NCBI GenBank assembly: GCA_023053685.1
Contig: JALIGW010000003.1
Location: forward strand, 138,257,126 to 138,321,125
DNA: 64,000 bases
Direction: 5' to 3'
DNA from: Diadophis punctatus similis
Lineage: Eukaryota > Chordata > Lepidosauria > Squamata > Dipsadidae
Shown here: in pieces, positions 57,930-64,000 of the stretch
How the letters are laid out: each line of letters starts with the position of its first letter
Position numbering within the stretch: position 1 is the stretch's first letter
The notes under the pieces: model-generated
What the model saw: only the letters and a program-made list of their open reading frames with translations
What the model was told of the DNA's origin: nothing
Databases searched by the model: none
Position numbers and translations under genes: made by a program

Positions 57930-59398
57930 TGAGTATTGGCAACCCGCAGCTCCAGAGCCACATGTGGCTCTTTGACCCCTCTCCTGCGGCTCCCTGCCAA
58001 CCCAGTCACATGACCTCTCTGCCCCGAGACACTGGTCCAACCTGGCCATGGCTGATGCCAACCTTGCTAACATGAGGGCTGGCGGGGTGAGAATAGGATC
58101 TGGGAGGAGGGTACAACAGAAAGGGGGACAGGCCCGCAGCTGAGGAGCAAGCACGAGCCGCGGTGGTGGTGGCTTCCCTGAAGACGACCCTACTCATGTA
58201 ACCCACTGGCCGGCTGTTGCGGGGCAGGGAGGGCGTGCATGAGTGGGGATACCCTCAAGTGAGTGGCTAGGCTCGGCCAAAGCGCAGCAAAGGTGCGCGA
58301 AGCGGGTGACTTTGGCGAGGGTGCTCCGACTTTGTCGAAGCCTGATCCCCGGGGTGGGCATGCAAGGTTCAGCAGGGCCAGCCCCCTTTTCCCGCTGCCC
58401 TGAGCTTCTTTACTCCTCCAGATGAGCAGTGCCGCTGACATTGATTGAAAAGCGTCCTCTGGGTGGTGAAAAAAAATAGAGAAATGAGAGAGGGGGGGAG
58501 AGAAATGAGAGAGAGAGAGAGAAAGAGAGGGAGAGAATGAGAGAGTAAAAAGAGAGAGAAACAAATGAGAGAGGAGGGGGAGAGAGAAATGAGAGAGAGA
58601 GAGAAAGGGGAGAAAAAGAAAGAGGGAGAGAATTAGAGAGAGGAAAGAGAAATAAATGAGAGAGAAGGAGAAAGAGAAATGAGAGAGAAAAGCGGAGGAT
58701 TAGAGAAAGAGAGAGAGAAAAATGAGAATGATGGAGGGAGAGAAAGGAAAAAGAGAAATCAGAGAGAAGGAGAGAGAGGGAGAGGGAAATGAGAGAGAGC
58801 TGGAGGGAGAGAATGAGAGAGTAAAAAGAGAGAGAAACAAATGAGAGAGGAGGGGGAGAGAGAAATGAGAGAGAGAGAGAAAGGGGAGAAAAAGAAAGAG
58901 GGAGAGAATTAGAGAGAGGAAAGAGAAATAAATGAGAGAGAAGGAGAAAGAGAAATGAGAGAGAAAAGCGGAGGATTAGAGAAAGAGAGAGAGAAAAATG
59001 AGAACGATGGAGGGAGAGAAAGGAAAAAGAGAAATCAGAGAGAAGGAGAGAGAGGGAGAGGGAAATGAGAGAGAGCTGGAGGGAGAGAATGAGAGAGAGG
59101 GAAAGGAGAGGGAAACAAATGAGAGACGGGGGAGAGAAGGGGGAGAGAAAAAGAAAGAAAGAAAACGAGAGAGAGGAAAAACAGAAATGGGAGGGAGGGA
59201 GGGAGGGAGAGAGAGACCCATTTCCCACAGAAAACACCCGGAGCCACAAAACCTGGGTAGGCATGGCTGGGGGGGGGGTCATGTGACTGGGTGGGAGTGA
59301 TGTTGAGTTGGCCATGCCCACCCAGGTTTTGTGGCTCCTGGTGTTTTCTTTTCTGTGGGAAACAGGTCTCTTTGAGTGTTTAAGATTGCAGACCTCTG
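57930..59398. mobile_element. hAT element carrying a purine-rich array
   Basis: The left end has 'ggcaacccgcagctccagag' and the right end 'gtgtttaagattgcagacct' then 'ctg'. Perfect GACTAGCA repeats flank the unit (57922-57929 and 59399-59406). Inside are GC-rich sequence (58080-58440), the GA array and an inverted pair of 'ccacccaggttttgtggctc' segments (59238 inverse and 59318). Confidence 0.82.
58470..59220 (+). repeat. (GA)-rich array with a 276-bp tandem duplication
   Basis: Purine-only-like sequence of GAGA, GGGA and GAAA words. The marker 'gagagtaaaaagagagagaa' occurs at 58541 and 58817, and the intervening 276 bp is nearly repeated to about 59092. The long open frames on the minus strand are Ser/Leu low-complexity artefacts. 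Confidence 0.9.
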
Positions 59399-59495
59399 GA
59401 CTAGCACCAGGTTCTAGTCCACACCTCACCCACAGAAACTCTCTGGCTGACTTTAGGCCAGCCACTGTCAACTTACCTGACACGCTGGTTGTAGG

Positions 59496-60003
59496 CAGAG
59501 GTGGGTTCTTCCCTGTTCAGACTGGTTCGCCCAAACCGGTAGTGATCCGCTGGTGATGTCACGATGACATCACGGAACCAGTTTGGTGGGTGCCGGTCTG
59601 TGGGTGCTGCCATCTTTCTTTCTATTTTTTTAATTTTTTCAGGTTTTTTTTTTTAAAAAAATTCCAGGTTTCCCCCCCCCCCCGGGTTTTTTTCTTTTGC
59701 ACATGCGCAGAAGCCAAGTTTCCAGCACTGTGCATGTGGTCGCCATCTTATTTTCGGCTTTTTTGGGGGGGGGTTAAAAAAAATTGAGAATTTTTTTCCG
59801 GGTTTTTTTCTTCTGCACATGCTCAGAAGCTGAGTTTCCAGCACTGTGTATGCGGTCGCCATCTTGTTTTTGGCTTTTAAAAAAAAATTGGATTTTTTGC
59901 CACTGCACATGCGCGCGAGCGAAAATATACGCGCCCACGAGGTGCAGCCACACGGCACGGGAGGAAGGGAACCGGCAGCGAGGTAAGTTAGAACCCACCC
60001 CTG
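59496..60003 (+). mobile_element. hAT element family B, long copy
   Basis: Starts CAGAGGTGGGTTCTTCCCTG and ends 'agttagaacccacccctg', with perfect GTTGTAGG flanks (59488-59495 and 60004-60011). The interior contains two copies of the 'agtttccagcactgtg' / 'cgccatctt' segment, i.e. an internal duplication relative to 31730-32085. Confidence 0.93.
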
Positions 60004-60011
60004 GTTGTAGG

Positions 60012-62207
60012 GCAAAACAAAAGGAGAACCAAGTATATCATCTTAAGATCCTGTATGCAATATAGGACATCAATCTAATAAATAATTAATTAATAAGATT
60101 TAAGTTTATTAGCACTCATCCAAACCTTCACTGCATCCAACTCTAGTTTAGAACACGCATAGGTTTTATTTAAAACATTTAAATAAAATGTTTAATTTGG
60201 ATTCAGATGTTATGGAGAGGTAAAGCCGAGTATCACCGGATATTGAAGACAACCAGTTCCAAAATACGTGATGGTTTAATATAGATATTAAATAGCACTG
60301 GAGACAAATTGGTGTCTGGTGGCAATCGACAGCACAGGTGTCAAAGCATATTGGCTCTGTCACTCAATGCTACCTTTGGAGATCATCTCTGCAAGTAGAA
60401 ACAGATCCATTGTATTATAATGCCCAATCCCTTACTTAAACAGAGATGGTCCAGGTCAACATCCTGACAATATTGAAACCTGCTGAAAATGAGGCATGGT
60501 CACTATGAGAGATAACCCGAGACCAAAAAAAAAAAAAAGGAGTATTTCTTTTTCTCAGGTTATCTCTCAAAGTGACTATGCCTGATTCTGTCTAAGACTC
60601 AGGCCCAAACCTAACTTGAAAGAAGCCAAAATACACAATATTCTCCAAGAATGTATGGCATGATTGCCTTTCCAGGTCTGCATCTCTATTGTTTGGATAG
60701 AGACAAACAAATGTATGGATAGAAATATATGTGGCTGCAGCAAACACAATTGGGTATATAAAAAGGCCCTCTGGCTTTTATTTTAGTCTGCAATGTTTTC
60801 AGGTAGCAATATTAGATTATAAACATGTGGCCTGCATGCTGTTCGTACACAAATATACATTTATATGATACATTTCCTCTAGAGATCTGTTTTTCAAAAA
60901 CAGATAGCACTTCAAAAAGGCTATTTAAATATGATTTTCCCTTTTTAAAAAATCAGATTCTGTATGTGCTTTGTTGTAGAAATCAGATAATAAGATAGTT
61001 TTCCCCAGCCTGATGCCCTCCAGATGTTTTGGGACAAGAACTCCTGGGGGGCCCAACCTATTTTCATAGCACCAGATTGTAAACAATTATTTAAAAGTTT
61101 TAAATTTAAGATTTAAAGTTTCTGACTTTTCCTCTTCCCCTTCTTCAAGCTCTTTGAGATGTCAGCACTAAAAAGATGAATCATTTATTAGTAGGAGGCT
61201 TAAAACATGATGAAATCATCAATTGACACTTCAGTGGCTTTTAGTGCTGTTGTTTGCAACACGTCAGGAACAGGGACAGTGTGGGCTTTTTTGTGTTCCA
61301 CACGCTGCTGATGGTGCAATGGTGCAAGTCTGTGGGTGGATTTTTCTCTTCTTCTTTCCCTCCTGAACTGATGAAATGCTTTATCATCATAGAAAATATG
61401 GAAACTCGTCTTTAGGGAGGGCATGACTAGTCCATGACTATTTTTAAATGAATCACAATAATGTCTTCCCGAAATCCCACACATTCCAAATTTGTTGGGG
61501 GGGAAAAAACTCTTCTATTAATCAGTTATAAGCGTCAGAGGAAATAGTGAGGTAGTCTGAAAAATGAGCCGTAATGTAGCTTCTGCCAAAATCATATTTC
61601 TTTTTTTAGATCTCACCCAGGATGATTTGACTTTGGAAGCTACAACATGGCAAATCTTTTCATACTCTTGTGAAAGAAACCTGCAAAACTCATTTGAATG
61701 AGGAATAAACAATAGCATGGCTGGGACTCTAGCAATGACCATAATCATCAAGAGTGAACAAAGTCAGCAATAAAGGGTTAGTTATACTTTGCAGAAAATT
61801 CAGAAGTTGAGAGGCAAATGATACAAGCTAAGATGGGCTGGAGTCAGTTCCAGAAATGGTCAGCTGATACATGACCAGTCAGTAACAATCATACAGAGCT
61901 ATTTTTTCGGATCATTTGGGTTAACTAGACTGACAAACCCATGCATTTCCTCTATTATAATGGTGATCCATGGCACAGAAGAAGCTGGGCTGTAAATTCT
62001 CTGAGAGATGTCCTGTTGTGCCTTACAGTAGATGGTTGTGTAATAAAGTCTTGTTGCCAGAATCATCAGTCGGATAATCCAGGTTTCTTACTGCTGATTC
62101 ACTGCTGCAAGGGGTTTTTCATCTACAGTAGTGATAGTCTAAATGGGACAACACCAGAGATAGAACTTCACCTTACAAATGTGGAGTTTTTGTGTGTGTG
62201 CCAAGCA
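60012..62207. other. Unassigned AT-rich DNA with small hairpin
   Basis: A hairpin at about 60495-60590 has arms 'gtcactatgagagataacc' and its inverse 'ggttatctctcaaagtgac', enclosing a poly(A) tract; it may be a tiny MITE. A dispersed-repeat phrase 'cctgatgccctccagatgtt' lies at about 61010. No exons recognised. Confidence 0.45.
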
Positions 62208-62215
62208 GAGGTGGT

Positions 62216-62471
62216 ATCCAGCTGGTTCGGACCGGTTCGGGTGAACCAGTAGTAGCGACCTGCCCACCTGCCCTGGCGCTATGCCGTCCTATTTAGCCAT
62301 GTTTTCAAGCCATGCACATGCTTGCAAGCCCCCCGTGCAAGCAAAGTGCATGCGTGGAAGGCCGTGTGCATGAACGGAAGGCCACGCGTGCGACCGAAGC
62401 AAGCATGTGCGCGTGCACACATTTTCAGTGCTGGGCGAACTGGTAGGGAAATTATGTGAATCCTACCTCTG
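62216..62471. mobile_element. hAT element, A/B-like, 256 bp
   Basis: Starts CAGAGGTGGTATCCAGCTGG and ends 'atgtgaatcctacctctg', with perfect GTGCCAAG flanks (62208-62215 and 62472-62479). Confidence 0.92.
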
Positions 62472-62589
62472 GTGCCAAGGGCAGAGTTACATGTATTGGC
62501 GGTAATGAGTTAAATAGTGGATGATCGTGGGATTTCCATTGATAAAGCAATTGGATGGCTTGTTGAACATCTATGGAGATTCTCAGTCA

Positions 62590-62790
62590 TCCAGGTCATG
62601 GTTGTCCCAACGGTGCTTTTTCAAAAGGTAGTTGGACTTTCTTTGTTTTTCCTTGAAGATGTTTCACTTCTCATTCAAGAAGTTTCTTCAGTTCTGTGTA
62701 TGTTTTCAGAACTGAAGAAGCTTCTTGGATGAGAAGTGAAACATCTTCAAGAAAAAACAAAGAAATCTAGTTGCCTTTTAAAAAAGCACA
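62590..62790. repeat. Long near-perfect palindrome (MITE-like)
   Basis: The arm from 'gctttttcaaaaggtagttg' to 'ttcttcagttctg' is inverted from 'cagaactgaagaagcttctt' to 'gccttttaaaaaagc', with only about 10 bp between. It resembles a widespread vertebrate palindromic repeat. No coding content. Confidence 0.8.
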
Positions 62791-63054
62791 TTTGGGACTT
62801 ATTGAACATCATTTCTTCCTTCTCTAGAGCTTTCTACTTTCTACCTAGTCTTCAAATTCATATGGAATTGTATGAAATTATCTAAAATTTGTTTGCATAG
62901 AATGAGCAGGGTCAGGCAAAATCAGGATTCACTACCCCATTGTGCTTGGGTGGTGGTGGTGGTGGTGGTTGTTTTGCTGGAGTTTGACCCACCTCCCTAA
63001 TTTCTTGATAGCCTGACAATTTCACTATGATGTGAACTTACTACACTGGGCCCT

Positions 63055-63475
63055 ATCTAACAAAATGAAATTCAATGTAGAGAAAAATAAAGTCTTACAC
63101 TTAGGCAAGAAAAACCAAAAGTACACATATAGACTGGGTGAAACCAGGCTTAATAACAGTAACTGTGAGAGGGATCTTGGAGTCCTAGTGGACAACCAAT
63201 GAAATATGAACCAACAGTGTGTGGCGGCAGCCAAAAATGTAAATGCAATCCTAAATTGCATTAACAGAGGGATACAATCAAGATCAAGTGAGGTACTAAT
63301 ACCACTCTATAAAGCCTTAGTCAGACCACACCTAGAATCCTGTATCCAGTTTTGGTCGACACACTATAAAAAAGATGTTGAGACTCTAGAAAGAGTGTAA
63401 AGAAGAGCAACCAAGATGATTAGGGGACTGGAGGCTAAAACATATGATGAATGGTTGCAGGAACTGGGGTCTATG
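63055..63475 (+). pseudogene. CR1 LINE ORF2 fragment, dead
   Basis: The plus strand encodes the region after the RT catalytic core of a CR1 ORF2: KVLHLGKKN, then CERDLGVLVDN, NAILNCINRGIQSRS, VLIPLYKALVRPHLESCIQFW and RRATKMIRGLE. Two in-frame stops interrupt it (TGA in 'aaccaatgaaat', near 63199, and TAA in 'agagtgtaaaga', near 63399). Both the 5' portion and the 3' UTR are missing, so it cannot be active. Confidence 0.92.
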
Positions 63476-63758
63476 ACTGTTCTCCTCCTCCAGTTGGCCG
63501 CACCTGTTTGGACCCCAGGCTTCCGCCCCCAAACATTCAGGCGCTGCCTTTTCTCCTTGGCCCATTAGCCGAATGGGCAAAAAAGCCCGTTCACCCTTGG
63601 CTTTTGGCCGCATGGGACACTTTGCCGCCAGCCAATCAGAGGAGCAAAAATCCCACCCCTTTCTTCATTCCTTCCTTCCTGTGTTTGGAAGCAGCCTTTT
63701 TAGGAGAAGGAACAGGAGGGGGTAGCCTTCCTCCCCCTCTCTCTCCCCCCCTGTGTGC

Positions 63759-63823
<65 letters not shown>

Positions 63824-64000
63824 TGGGTTGGTGGGATGGCGCGCGTGGGGGGGGTGAACAGTCCCATTCCGTTTCTTGACAGAGGTTGCAACCTCGCCTG
63901 GCTGCCCTGTTCTCTCCCCGCCGGGATCTTTATGCCATATTAAACACAGTCAAAACTGCACCCCGCAGGAGGTAAGGAGGAGAAAATAAAAGTTCTTTTC
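63476..64000. other. GC-richer DNA with (GT)n at window end
   Basis: It contains 30 or so GT units (63760-63814) and a G run near 63846. Open frames here reflect the repeat. The region runs off the window. Confidence 0.5.

Noticed and set aside
58410..59483. 357-codon minus-strand open frame
   Set aside because: It is almost entirely Ser/Leu/Phe low complexity from a GA-rich array; no start context or domain.

Overview
The window looks like nuclear DNA of a squamate reptile, most likely a snake. It is AT-rich, intron-poor and intergenic-looking. It is littered with short non-autonomous hAT-type transposons carrying intact 8-bp target duplications, CR1 LINE fragments, tRNA-derived SINEs ending in a CR1-like tail, TA-flanked palindromic MITEs, (CA)n and (GA)n tracts, and one near-complete DIRS retrotransposon. 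The mix is typical of squamates; the species cannot be fixed from sequence alone. Nothing bacterial, plasmid-borne or CRISPR-like is present.

Layout. 1-6.5 kb: hAT and MITE copies, a degenerate GC-richer minisatellite and a head-to-head mariner transposase remnant. 6.5-12.7 kb: a minus-strand DIRS element with perfect 101-bp inverted termini, an internal complementary region, gag (broken at its N-terminus), an RT-RNase H-methyltransferase-like ORF and an intact tyrosine recombinase. 13-45 kb: mostly unassigned AT-rich DNA punctuated by hAT copies, two SINEs, microsatellites and nested or compound transposons (31.5-32.2 kb and 34.3-36.0 kb). 45.4-49.5 kb: the best host-gene territory, with two GC-rich promoter-like regions (paired palindromic CRE sites at 45.85 and 45.93 kb; a CpG island at 48.3-49.45 kb) and a possible minus-strand terminal exon with a poly(A) signal between them. 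50.9-51.4 kb: a CR1 tail split by a SPIN-like hAT. 57.9-59.4 kb: a hAT carrying a purine array. 63.0-63.5 kb: a dead CR1 fragment.

The most notable object is at 53,545-54,556. A 1.0-kb unit has 13-bp inverted ends and a perfect 8-bp target duplication. It carries a CpG-rich promoter, an ATG, a 100-codon open frame matching the N-terminal region of Golgi glycoprotein 1 (GLG1/ESL-1/CFR1) and a splice donor. This is best read as a host first exon captured and moved by a hAT-type transposon, analogous to plant Pack-MULE transduplication. The same window holds a second unit (34,347-35,988) whose two ends come from different hAT families, which suggests that compound transposition is a working mechanism in this genome.

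The protein-coding content I can support is the DIRS ORFs, the GLG1-like exon, and dead fragments of mariner and CR1 ORFs. Most other open frames are chance or low-complexity.
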